From assembly GCF_016807185.1 (NCBI RefSeq), contig NZ_JAEVYN010000007.1, forward strand, positions 1 through 48,412: DNA of 48,412 nucleotides, in the 5' to 3' direction. Positions 1 to 6,951 of the stretch are shown here, piece after piece. The stretch's first letter is position 1. The number at the start of each line of letters is the position of its first letter. Source of the DNA: Leptolyngbya sp. Cla-17. GTDB taxonomy: Bacteria > Cyanobacteriota > Cyanobacteriia > Leptolyngbyales > Leptolyngbyaceae. Made by a program: the position numbers and the translations under genes. Under the pieces are notes generated by a model. That model had not been told where the DNA came from and made no database searches. It saw only the letters and a program-made list of their open reading frames with translations.

Positions 1-256
1 ATGTAGATAAGTTTCATGGTACGTACCAAGGGTATCAGAATCGTTCAAACTCGGCGATTGAGGAAGCGAGTCCTACTTGTAAAACAAACAACCTCAAAAG
101 AGACAGTCAGAAGAGCGATCGCAACTTGGCGTTTCAGCCCTAAAACCCTCTAAAACAACTTGTCTATCTATCTATCAAAATCGAACCGATGAGACGAGTT
201 TTGATGCAGTTACAGGAGAGTGACTTCGGTCAGTCTTGACATGAGATTTGTAGTCT
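1..256. other. Left-edge region, no certain gene
   Basis: The third forward frame is open from the window edge (base 3) to a TAA at 141-143, about 46 codons, and could be the tail of a gene cut by the window boundary. I do not recognise it and its composition is not distinctive. A GCGATCGC octamer lies near 115-122, and a short TCTA tetranucleotide run lies near 163-175. The remaining bases up to the left end of the intron/IS1 complex show no gene. Confidence 0.3.
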
Positions 257-380
257 GGGTCGAGTAGAGAGGGTTCCTCCAATGTTTAGGCTTGCTTTGT
301 ATTCCCCGTTGCTCTCCCCTTTCGGAATACGAGAGTGTCACACGATTTAGCCTTGCATCGTTGGAAACCTCCCCCTCACA

Positions 381-413
381 GAAGCCTGCCTGCGGTTTTC
401 CCGCACAAGCCTC
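381..413 (-). ncRNA. Group II intron domain V hairpin, copy 1
   Basis: On the minus strand the bases fold as GAGGCTTG / CAGGCTTC (lower stem), GCGG / CCGC (upper stem), a GAAAA loop and a small bulge. This is the usual two-stem domain V plan, placed between the RT gene and domain VI. At the position of the catalytic triad the sequence reads AGG rather than the common AGC. Confidence 0.6.
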
Positions 414-435
414 TTCATTGAGCCATTCACCTGCT

Positions 436-1731
436 CTAATAAAGCGACACTAAGCGACCAGGTCTGGGGAGAGGATGCCACGCCAGATAGCGTAGAAAGC
501 TCTCCCAGCGAAAGCTACGTCGTTGACTCCGTCGATTCAGCCATTTGAAGACCAGCTTGTGAACTGCGTCTTCAAAGTGGTAGAGCGCATGACCGTTGTC
601 GGTGACCCCAAAGTAGTTGAAGTGTCCGCGCAGCTTTTGCCCGATTGCTTGCCATAGCTGAGGCAGCTTATGAGCATTGCGTTTTTGCTGCAACCATTGA
701 TTGAGGGTGACTAACGCACGGCGAAATCGTTTCTTTGAAGTCTTGCGCTTTAATCGGGCTTTTCCGTTGCGACTCTTGCCCCAGTAATGGGTGAACCCCA
801 GAAAATCAAAGCTGGGGAATTTTCTCCCGTACTTGAGGGCTAGACCCGCTTGCCGCTTGCCGCAGGGAAGAAGTTGGGTTTTCTCCTCATTGAGGCGCAA
901 GCCGAACTTCTCCAATCGCTTGGGCAGAACCCGCATGAATCGTCGAGCATCGTCCTCGAACTCAAACAAGGCAATGCTATCGTCCGCATACCGGATCAGA
1001 GCGCAGTAGCCTCGGCAGTGCTGGCGCACAATGGTGGTAAACCACTGATCTAGCACAAAATCCAAGAACACATTTGCAATGACGGGGGAGACTATCGAGC
1101 CTTGCGGGCTACCCAATTCATCCTGTACTACGCCGCCTAGGGTTTGGACTCCGGCTTTGAGCATTCGCGCAATCACCTGTAGGAATCTTCTATCCCGAAT
1201 CCGCAGGGCTAATACCTTGAGGATTTCCTGGTGCGGCATGGTGTCGAAGAATTGAGCCAGGTCTAGGTCTGCAATCCACCCAACGGGTTGCCCCATGACC
1301 TCCTGATGCAGTTGCCGCAGGGCATCATGACATCCTTTATGGGGTCGAAACCCATAGGAGTTACTGAGGAATACCGGTTCGTAAATTGATTCTAAGACCC
1401 GACGAGTCATCTCCTGAACGATTTTGTCTTCAACGCAACTAATTCCCAGAGGGCGCAAGCTGCCATCTTCTTTGGGAATCTCGACTCGTCGTACCGCTTG
1501 GGGTCGATACGACATCTGGTTCAGTTTCCGGTGCAACCCCTGTAGATTTTCCTCCAGGTTCTGTCCGTACTCCGTTTTCGTCACTCCATCGATTCCAGGC
1601 GCTTTGTTGTCTAGCGACTGAAAGCAGGCTCGCAGATTCTCCACACTATAGTGGTGCATCAGGGCACTGAAGACAGTCCCTGGTTCTCTGTGAGCCCGTT
1701 CGGCTATCCGCTCGATTCCTGTTGTCACCAT
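436..1731 (-). CDS. ltrA: Group II intron reverse transcriptase/maturase, copy 1
   Basis: This 431-residue protein assists splicing of its own intron RNA and copies it into DNA during retrohoming. The RT fingers-palm runs over about residues 40-290, with the active-site YADD box in a RYADDSIAL context and upstream GSPQGSIVSP and YGFRPHKGCHDAL blocks. A basic maturase (domain X) region with GHFNYFGV follows. There is no HNH endonuclease after domain X, so it is an endonuclease-lacking type that would insert by another priming route. A good ribosome site (GAGGTGG) lies just upstream of ATG. It sits in intron domain IV, immediately before domains V and VI. It differs from copy 2 at one noticed residue (ALMHH here, ALIHH there) and appears intact. 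Confidence 0.95.
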   Translation of the reverse strand: MVTTGIERIAERAHREPGTVFSALMHHYSVENLRACFQSLDNKAPGIDGVTKTEYGQNLEENLQGLHRKLNQMSYRPQAVRRVEIPKEDGSLRPLGISCVEDKIVQEMTRRVLESIYEPVFLSNSYGFRPHKGCHDALRQLHQEVMGQPVGWIADLDLAQFFDTMPHQEILKVLALRIRDRRFLQVIARMLKAGVQTLGGVVQDELGSPQGSIVSPVIANVFLDFVLDQWFTTIVRQHCRGYCALIRYADDSIALFEFEDDARRFMRVLPKRLEKFGLRLNEEKTQLLPCGKRQAGLALKYGRKFPSFDFLGFTHYWGKSRNGKARLKRKTSKKRFRRALVTLNQWLQQKRNAHKLPQLWQAIGQKLRGHFNYFGVTDNGHALYHFEDAVHKLVFKWLNRRSQRRSFRWESFLRYLAWHPLPRPGRLVSLY

Positions 1732-2226
1732 ACTTCCACCTCTGAGTGTGGTTGATGTTGCCTTCGAGTGTTCGACCCAATGTGTCCCCCTTCGCTCCGT
1801 GGGCGTTACCCCACTTCTTCACTACTATGGGGACATCCGACTTCCCATGAATCGTTGAGCGTTCTTCCGGTTTGCCGGTTGTGCGGCTCTACCCCCCGAT
1901 GGAGGAGTTCATGGGACCTCCCGAGTTCCCGACTCTACCTTGATGACGTGCTACGGTCTCCGACCCCGGTGGACCCTCCAGAACCCTGGCAGTTGGCTCT
2001 GTTGGTTTTGCCTTCCACAACACGAACTGTGTCGGCATCCACGTGTATGTCTAATTTCGGGGCTCAATCCCTTCACGCTTTCGCATTGCAGCCCATCATC
2101 TCCCTGTGTACGCTTCACTGTCCTCGTTGCCGATGACAGCGCAACACTCGGTACTTGGTGCCTTGCCAAGGCTTCCCTGACCAGGTTCTTCCCCTGGTTG
2201 GCAGAGCCGAGCTTCGCTCGGCGCAC

Positions 2227-2246
2227 TCGTCTTCTAGACCTGTGGA
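2227..2246 (+). repeat. IS1 left terminal inverted repeat (intron target)
   Basis: The sequence TCGTCTTCTAGACCTGTGGA is an exact 20/20 inverted match to 3045-3064. Read as the 5' exon of intron copy 1, it must carry the exon-binding sites that the intron recognises. Confidence 0.8.
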
Positions 2247-2288
2247 AATGCGAGAATACAGACAGGCGTTTACCCGTGAACTTACAGC

Positions 2289-2579
2289 ATGGTTTTAGAA
2301 CCTGTTCTTTGTCCTGATTGTGGAAGCAATAACGTGGTCAAGCACGGTCGCTCTGAGGAGAGCAAGCAACGTTATAAATGTCGTAATTCGGAATGCGCTC
2401 GCAGCACCTTCATTCGAGACTATGCTTACCGAGGCTACTTGCCCGAAGTCAAACAGCAGATTGTTGATATGGCAGTCAACGGGAGTGGCATCCGAGATAC
2501 TGCACGAGTGTTGAAGATTAGTCCGACTACGGTGATTGAAGAGTTAAAAAAAAGATCGACATCTCAAAGCAGTCAATGA
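2289..2579 (+). CDS. IS1-family transposase, N-terminal part (InsA-like)
   Basis: This 96-residue protein has the zinc-ribbon start typical of IS1 InsA (CPDCGSNNVVKHG, then CRN...C) followed by a helix-turn-helix (IRDTARVLKISPTTVIEEL). In IS1 this part binds the terminal repeats and becomes the N-terminus of the InsAB transposase after frameshifting. The frame ends soon after an A8 run at 2546-2553, where the second transposase frame begins. The element's ends lie at 2227-2246 and 3045-3064. The protein appears complete but probably functions only when fused to the downstream frame. Confidence 0.85.
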   Translation: MVLEPVLCPDCGSNNVVKHGRSEESKQRYKCRNSECARSTFIRDYAYRGYLPEVKQQIVDMAVNGSGIRDTARVLKISPTTVIEELKKRSTSQSSQ

Positions 2580-3039
2580 AGCTCGTCTAGCCCAGCTTGA
2601 ACCGACTCAAACCATCGTCAAGCTGTGCCAATGGGAGGATGTAGAGGCAGAAGTGGATGAGATGGGTCGTTTTGTCCACTCCAAGCAACAGCAACGTTGG
2701 TTGTGGCACGCCATTGATCATGCAACAGGCGAAGTATTGGCATATGTCTTGTCGAACCATCAAGACACGGCTTTTCTCGAACTCAAGTCATTGTTGGAGC
2801 CATTTGGGATTATGCAGTTCTATACGGACGGCTGGGGTGCTTATGAGCGACATCTGGAGCCAGCGTTTCATACCGTTGGTAAACACAATACTCAGACGAT
2901 TGAGCGTAAGCATTTGACTTTACGGACTCGGATCAAGCGATTAGCTCGCAAAACTATTTGCTTTTCTAAGTCCATCTGGTTGCACGATGTAGTCATTGGA
3001 CTGTTCATCAATCGCTATGAATTTGGCTTGCTGGTTTAG
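2551..3039 (+). CDS. IS1-family transposase, catalytic part (InsB-like)
   Basis: The catalytic frame is open from the A8 run (about 2551) and gives KDRHLKAVNEARLAQLEP... into the conserved core. An internal ATG at 2653 starts the final 128 codons. Acidic catalytic residues are visible: Asp in the DEMG context, Asp in YTDGWGAY, and Glu in the IERKHLTLRTRIKRL helix, as in IS1. It would be expressed as a fusion with the upstream zinc-ribbon part. The frame relation is +1 (or -2) at the A run, not the -1 of classical IS1; a -1 slip runs into a TAG near 2590. Confidence 0.8.
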   Translation, partial: KDRHLKAVNEARLAQLEPTQTIVKLCQWEDVEAEVDEMGRFVHSKQQQRWLWHAIDHATGEVLAYVLSNHQDTAFLELKSLLEPFGIMQFYTDGWGAYERHLEPAFHTVGKHNTQTIERKHLTLRTRIKRLARKTICFSKSIWLHDVVIGLFINRYEFGLLV

Positions 3040-3044
3040 AGCTA

Positions 3045-3064
3045 TCCACAGGTCTAGAAGACGA
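3045..3064 (-). repeat. IS1 right terminal inverted repeat (intron target)
   Basis: This is the exact complement of 2227-2246. It ends ...AGAAGACGA immediately before the GTGCG start of intron copy 2. Confidence 0.8.
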
Positions 3065-3632
3065 GTGCGCCGAGCGAAGCTCGGCTCTGCCAACCAGGGG
3101 AAGAACCTGGTCAGGGAAGCCTTGGCAAGGCACCAAGTACCGAGTGTTGCGCTGTCATCGGCAACGAGGACAGTGAAGCGTACACAGGGAGATGATGGGC
3201 TGCAATGCGAAAGCGTGAAGGGATTGAGCCCCGAAATTAGACATACACGTGGATGCCGACACAGTTCGTGTTGTGGAAGGCAAAACCAACAGAGCCAACT
3301 GCCAGGGTTCTGGAGGGTCCACCGGGGTCGGAGACCGTAGCACGTCATCAAGGTAGAGTCGGGAACTCGGGAGGTCCCATGAACTCCTCCATCGGGGGGT
3401 AGAGCCGCACAACCGGCAAACCGGAAGAACGCTCAACGATTCATGGGAAGTCGGATGTCCCCATAGTAGTGAAGAAGTGGGGTAACGCCCACGGAGCGAA
3501 GGGGGACACATTGGGTCGAACACTCGAAGGCAACATCAACCACACTCAGAGGTGGAAGTATGGTGATACCAAATTAAATTGGAGCCATTACAGATCAGAT
3601 AAACTGAGCGATGTAGAGGTGAGAGTCTAACA

Positions 3633-4148
3633 ATGGCTGGAGTAAGCGCAATCGCAATTAAAGAAAGTCTCGAGGAGCTAGGCACCCGTTTGCGAGCGGT
3701 TGAACAGCCGATACTCAAAGAGCGATTGCAAGTGTTGTACTGGCTCAAACAAGCGCACGCACCGAGTGTCAGTCAGATTGCGATTGCAATTGGCAGGCAT
3801 CGGGGCACGGTGCAAAAATGGTTAGCCCTGTACCGAGCGCAAGGATTAGAAGCATTGCTGGTGGTTAAACCCACTCCAGGAGGAGGCAACCGGGTGATTC
3901 CAATGTGGGCGGAGGTTGCCTTAGCCAAGCGATTGCAGGAACCGAGCAATGGGTTTAGCAGCTATGGGAAGGTGCAGCAGTGGCTGTTAGAGAGTTTAGG
4001 GGTAGAAGCCGAGTATCATGCGGTCTACCAGATGACGCGCTATCGACTCAAAGCGAAACTCAAGGTCGCCCGTCCTCAAAACATCAAGCAGAACCGAGTC
4101 CAGCGAGAGGCATTTAAGCAAACCTCGCAGACGACCTCGACTTATTGA
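3633..4148 (+). CDS. IS630-family transposase, helix-turn-helix part (element A)
   Basis: This 171-residue frame holds the DNA-binding half of an IS630-type transposase: a leading helical segment, a homeodomain-like helix-turn-helix (VSQIAIAIGRHRGTVQKWL, residues ~47-65) and a second winged segment (FSSYGKVQQWLLESLGVEAEYHAVYQM). It ends four bases into the catalytic frame (TTGA overlap at 4145-4148). The catalytic frame lies in -1 register, and the related element at 46786 has the same register, which supports programmed -1 frameshifting over chance mutation. Confidence 0.85.
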   Translation: MAGVSAIAIKESLEELGTRLRAVEQPILKERLQVLYWLKQAHAPSVSQIAIAIGRHRGTVQKWLALYRAQGLEALLVVKPTPGGGNRVIPMWAEVALAKRLQEPSNGFSSYGKVQQWLLESLGVEAEYHAVYQMTRYRLKAKLKVARPQNIKQNRVQREAFKQTSQTTSTY

Positions 4149-4711
4149 GTCAGTACTATCGGCAGGTGCGCCAGGATGAGCGACCGATTCGTTACTTCGC
4201 ACAAGATGAGAGTCGCTTTGGACTTCACACGCTCATCGGACGATTAATTACGGCAGTTGGGGTTAAACCCATCGGGGCGTGGCAATGGATATTCAAAGCA
4301 TTCTGGCTATACGGTGCTGTGGAACCTACCACAGGAGAGTCCTTTTTCTTGCAATTCTCCCATGTCGATACCGCATGCTACCAATGGTTCTTAGATGAGT
4401 TCTCCAAGGCTTACCCCGATAGTCTCAACATCCTGCAAGTGGATAACGGACGGTTCCACAAAGGCAAAGACCTTATTGTGCCAGAGAACATTATCTTGGT
4501 GTTTCAACCGCCTTACTGCCCAGAGTTAAATCCTATCGAGCGTTTATGGGAACATCTCAAGGCGGATCTCAAGTGGGCTGCGTTCAAAACGCTTGACCAA
4601 CTGCAATCCAGGGTTGATCAACTCTTAGCCCAGCTAACCCCTCAAGTGATTGCTTCCCTTACAGGCTACCCCTTTATCCTCAATGCACTATCTGTCATTG
4701 ACACCATTTAA
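4145..4711 (+). CDS. IS630-family transposase, DDE catalytic part (element A)
   Basis: This 188-residue frame carries the DDE triad: Asp in FAQDESRFGL, Asp in LQVDNGRFHKG and Glu in PELNPIERLWEHLK, the standard spacing for the IS630/Tc1 superfamily. The frame stays open upstream of the TTG at 4145 (DDLDLL before SQYYRQ), so the natural product is probably the -1 frameshift fusion with the helix-turn-helix part and not a separately started protein. Confidence 0.88.
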   Translation: MSQYYRQVRQDERPIRYFAQDESRFGLHTLIGRLITAVGVKPIGAWQWIFKAFWLYGAVEPTTGESFFLQFSHVDTACYQWFLDEFSKAYPDSLNILQVDNGRFHKGKDLIVPENIILVFQPPYCPELNPIERLWEHLKADLKWAAFKTLDQLQSRVDQLLAQLTPQVIASLTGYPFILNALSVIDTI

Positions 4712-4717
4712 ATTGGT

Positions 4718-6010
4718 ATGACAACAGGAATCGAGCGGATAGCCGAACGGGCTCACAGAGAACCAGGGACTGTCTTCAGTGCCCTGATACACCACTATAG
4801 TGTGGAGAATCTGCGAGCCTGCTTTCAGTCGCTAGACAACAAAGCGCCTGGAATCGATGGAGTGACGAAAACGGAGTACGGACAGAACCTGGAGGAAAAT
4901 CTACAGGGGTTGCACCGGAAACTGAACCAGATGTCGTATCGACCCCAAGCGGTACGACGAGTCGAGATTCCCAAAGAAGATGGCAGCTTGCGCCCTCTGG
5001 GAATTAGTTGCGTTGAAGACAAAATCGTTCAGGAGATGACTCGTCGGGTCTTAGAATCAATTTACGAACCGGTATTCCTCAGTAACTCCTATGGGTTTCG
5101 ACCCCATAAAGGATGTCATGATGCCCTGCGGCAACTGCATCAGGAGGTCATGGGGCAACCCGTTGGGTGGATTGCAGACCTAGACCTGGCTCAATTCTTC
5201 GACACCATGCCGCACCAGGAAATCCTCAAGGTATTAGCCCTGCGGATTCGGGATAGAAGATTCCTACAGGTGATTGCGCGAATGCTCAAAGCCGGAGTCC
5301 AAACCCTAGGCGGCGTAGTACAGGATGAATTGGGTAGCCCGCAAGGCTCGATAGTCTCCCCCGTCATTGCAAATGTGTTCTTGGATTTTGTGCTAGATCA
5401 GTGGTTTACCACCATTGTGCGCCAGCACTGCCGAGGCTACTGCGCTCTGATCCGGTATGCGGACGATAGCATTGCCTTGTTTGAGTTCGAGGACGATGCT
5501 CGACGATTCATGCGGGTTCTGCCCAAGCGATTGGAGAAGTTCGGCTTGCGCCTCAATGAGGAGAAAACCCAACTTCTTCCCTGCGGCAAGCGGCAAGCGG
5601 GTCTAGCCCTCAAGTACGGGAGAAAATTCCCCAGCTTTGATTTTCTGGGGTTCACCCATTACTGGGGCAAGAGTCGCAACGGAAAAGCCCGATTAAAGCG
5701 CAAGACTTCAAAGAAACGATTTCGCCGTGCGTTAGTCACCCTCAATCAATGGTTGCAGCAAAAACGCAATGCTCATAAGCTGCCTCAGCTATGGCAAGCA
5801 ATCGGGCAAAAGCTGCGCGGACACTTCAACTACTTTGGGGTCACCGACAACGGTCATGCGCTCTACCACTTTGAAGACGCAGTTCACAAGCTGGTCTTCA
5901 AATGGCTGAATCGACGGAGTCAACGACGTAGCTTTCGCTGGGAGAGCTTTCTACGCTATCTGGCGTGGCATCCTCTCCCCAGACCTGGTCGCTTAGTGTC
6001 GCTTTATTAG
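4718..6010 (+). CDS. ltrA: Group II intron reverse transcriptase/maturase, copy 2
   Basis: This 430-residue protein is identical to copy 1 apart from its first residues and one noticed substitution (Ile for Met in ALIHH). The IS630 insertion removed the original ATG-GTG and its ribosome site, now left at 3550-3566. The last A of the element plus TG of the duplicated TGA create a new ATG in frame, so the protein starts MTTGIERI instead of MVTTGIERI. No Shine-Dalgarno sequence is visible before this ATG (AAATTGGT), so translation may be poor. RT (YADD) and domain X regions are intact. Confidence 0.93.
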   Translation: MTTGIERIAERAHREPGTVFSALIHHYSVENLRACFQSLDNKAPGIDGVTKTEYGQNLEENLQGLHRKLNQMSYRPQAVRRVEIPKEDGSLRPLGISCVEDKIVQEMTRRVLESIYEPVFLSNSYGFRPHKGCHDALRQLHQEVMGQPVGWIADLDLAQFFDTMPHQEILKVLALRIRDRRFLQVIARMLKAGVQTLGGVVQDELGSPQGSIVSPVIANVFLDFVLDQWFTTIVRQHCRGYCALIRYADDSIALFEFEDDARRFMRVLPKRLEKFGLRLNEEKTQLLPCGKRQAGLALKYGRKFPSFDFLGFTHYWGKSRNGKARLKRKTSKKRFRRALVTLNQWLQQKRNAHKLPQLWQAIGQKLRGHFNYFGVTDNGHALYHFEDAVHKLVFKWLNRRSQRRSFRWESFLRYLAWHPLPRPGRLVSLY

Positions 6011-6032
6011 AGCAGGTGAATGGCTCAATGAA

Positions 6033-6065
6033 GAGGCTTGTGCGGGAAAACCGCAGGCAGGCTTC
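6033..6065 (+). ncRNA. Group II intron domain V hairpin, copy 2
   Basis: It has the same 33-nt two-stem hairpin as at 381-413: lower stem GAGGCTTG with CAGGCTTC, upper stem GCGG with CCGC, and loop GAAAA. An extended domain VI follows and ends CTCTCTACTCGAC; the A in CTACTC is the likely branch point. Confidence 0.6.
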
Positions 6066-6187
6066 TGTGAGGGGGAGGTTTCCAACGATGCAAGGCTAAA
6101 TCGTGTGACACTCTCGTATTCCGAAAGGGGAGAGCAACGGGGAATACAAAGCAAGCCTAAACATTGGAGGAACCCTCTCTACTCGAC

Positions 6188-6295
6188 CCCAAAGACAGGA
6201 AGGAAAAACCAGAGTCTGACGAATATGCGGCATACCTGACAGAGTATTACTCAGTTTGGTTAGAAAATTACGAGATGACGCAGCAAGCTTGCTAG
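6188..6295 (+). pseudogene. 3' remnant of an unknown gene cut by the intron/IS1 complex
   Basis: The frame is open from the mobile-element junction (PKDRKEKPESDEYAAYLTEY...) to TAG at 6293-6295. The short peptide is rich in Glu, Tyr and Lys and looks like the C-terminal tail of a real protein whose 5' part is missing. The family is not recognised. It lies 12 bases upstream of the next small reading frame, so the two may once have been neighbours in one transcript. Confidence 0.35.
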
Positions 6296-6307
6296 GGGTG
6301 AATAAAT

Positions 6308-6649
6308 ATGGCTAATCATCTTCATTATCAAGATCCGAGGTGGGACCTTGCTGACCCTCACGATTACGAAATTGACCCCTACACCGTTGAGCCGAACTAC
6401 TGGAACCAAGAGACCTCAAATCAAGAAGACACTTGGCGCTACTAGAAGCTGATTAAAGATTACGAATTTCAGGAGCGGGGTGGTTTTCAGGTCTATGACT
6501 GCGTGATGGCTCAGATTAATCCAGATTGCTGTGTTCCGGCTGTGATCATTGAAGTGGAGCTAGATAGCTTGGTTGTCACAGGTGCAACGGCTGATACAAC
6601 TGGAAAAGACCATCGAATTTCAAAAAATGCTGCTTGTTGGGTATGGTAG
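6308..6649 (+). pseudogene. Small unknown protein with an in-frame amber stop
   Basis: ATG at 6308 opens a frame that reads MANHLHYQDPRWDLADPHDY... to TAG at 6443-6445. The same frame then continues without another stop to TAG at 6647-6649 (KLIKDYEFQERGGFQVYDC... to ...AACWVW). Both halves look protein-like, so one nonsense change (for example TGG or CAG to TAG) in a 113-codon gene is the simplest reading. The alternative is a genuine 45-residue protein followed by a separate frame starting at the internal ATG near 6508. No family recognised. A short spacer (GGGGTGAATAAAT) precedes the first ATG. Confidence 0.4.
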
Positions 6650-6951
6650 GAAGTGAGGAGGGTGCTGTTAAAGCAGCCCTGGAGACTGAAGTAGAAAATG
6701 AGCCTGAAGTATGTGGCGTTGACTAGAGCAAAGGTTAGACCTAATTTTTGTGCTGAAAGAATGATATTTTGCTATAGCATTCCTAGTGTTTTAGCTAACG
6801 ATAGCCATTACGTCGAGGTTGCTCAAATTAAGCCAGAGTGATTTAAGAGGAATACCTCATTAATAGGCTGACCTGTCTCAATTTTTCGGAATTCTGTTGA
6901 GATCGATATAATTGGCGGCATAGCTCATGACATCCTTTAGGAGGGCGTTCT
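6650..6951 (+). promoter_or_regulatory. Leader of the hybrid kinase operon
   Basis: About 300 non-coding, AT-rich bases lie ahead of the kinase. A strong ribosome-binding site (AGGAGG, 6940-6945) lies seven bases before the ATG. No clear -35/-10 pair was identified with confidence. Confidence 0.4.

Larger units (their letters stand above)
259..2226 (-). mobile_element. Group II intron, copy 1 (intact, leftward)
   Basis: The 5' end is taken at GTGCGCC (complement of 2220-2226), which fits the GUGYG group II consensus. The 3' end is taken at ...CTACTCGAC near 259. The first ~490 nt (domains I-III) are non-coding, domain IV carries the reverse transcriptase gene, and a 33-nt domain V-like hairpin with a GAAAA loop lies at 381-413 (complement), followed by an elongated domain VI. 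From 257 to 2226 it is 1970 bases, the same as copy 2 once the IS630 insertion is removed. One base difference was noticed between the two coding regions (Met versus Ile in the RT). Confidence 0.8.
3567..4718 (+). mobile_element. IS630-family element A, inside intron copy 2
   Basis: This 1152-bp element has imperfect terminal repeats beginning TACCAAATT (left TACCAAATTAAATTGG, right end complement TACCAAATTTAAATGG). It is flanked by TGA at 3564-3566 and 4719-4721; the intact intron copy has a single TGA there, so the target duplication is the 3 bp TGA. It carries two overlapping transposase frames. It is related to, but not the same as, the element at 46786-47933, which has the same tip sequence and also TGA flanks. 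Confidence 0.85.
3065..6187 (+). mobile_element. Group II intron, copy 2 (rightward, split by an IS630-family element)
   Basis: It has the same intron as copy 1: GTGCGCC start at 3065, non-coding domains I-III to about 3559, RT gene from 4718, domain V at 6033-6065, and a domain VI end at ...CTACTCGAC near 6187. The IS630-family insertion (3567-4718) lies just after the original RT start codon, inside the domain IV loop. Subtracting the element and its 3-bp duplication from 3065-6189 leaves 1970 bases, equal to copy 1 (257-2226). Because domain IV loops out of the ribozyme core, splicing competence could survive. Confidence 0.8.
257..6189. mobile_element. IS1-family element with a group II intron in each terminal repeat
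   Basis: The IS1-type transposase genes (2289-3039) are bounded by a 20-bp inverted repeat, TCGTCTTCTAGACCTGTGGA at 2227-2246 and its complement at 3045-3064. Directly outside each repeat starts the same group II intron, leftward on one side and rightward on the other. After each intron 3' end both sides continue with CC (read outward) and then diverge. I infer an IS1 end of form GGTCGTCTTC..., with each intron inserted two bases inside the tip. No 8-9 bp target duplication is visible around the whole unit (flanks ...TGTAGTCT and CAAAGACA...), so one flank may have been rearranged. The right intron carries a further IS630-family insertion. Confidence 0.7.

Noticed and set aside
2941..3523. 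Minus-strand reading frames over the intron 5' region (also mirrored at 1768-2317)
   Set aside because: They occur in both intron copies in the structured domain I-III RNA, without family features. The open frames are by-products of the ribozyme sequence.
3564..4721. TA target duplication for element A
   Set aside because: The intact intron copy has GGTGACAAC at this place, with no TA; only a TGA duplication makes the two copies equal in length.
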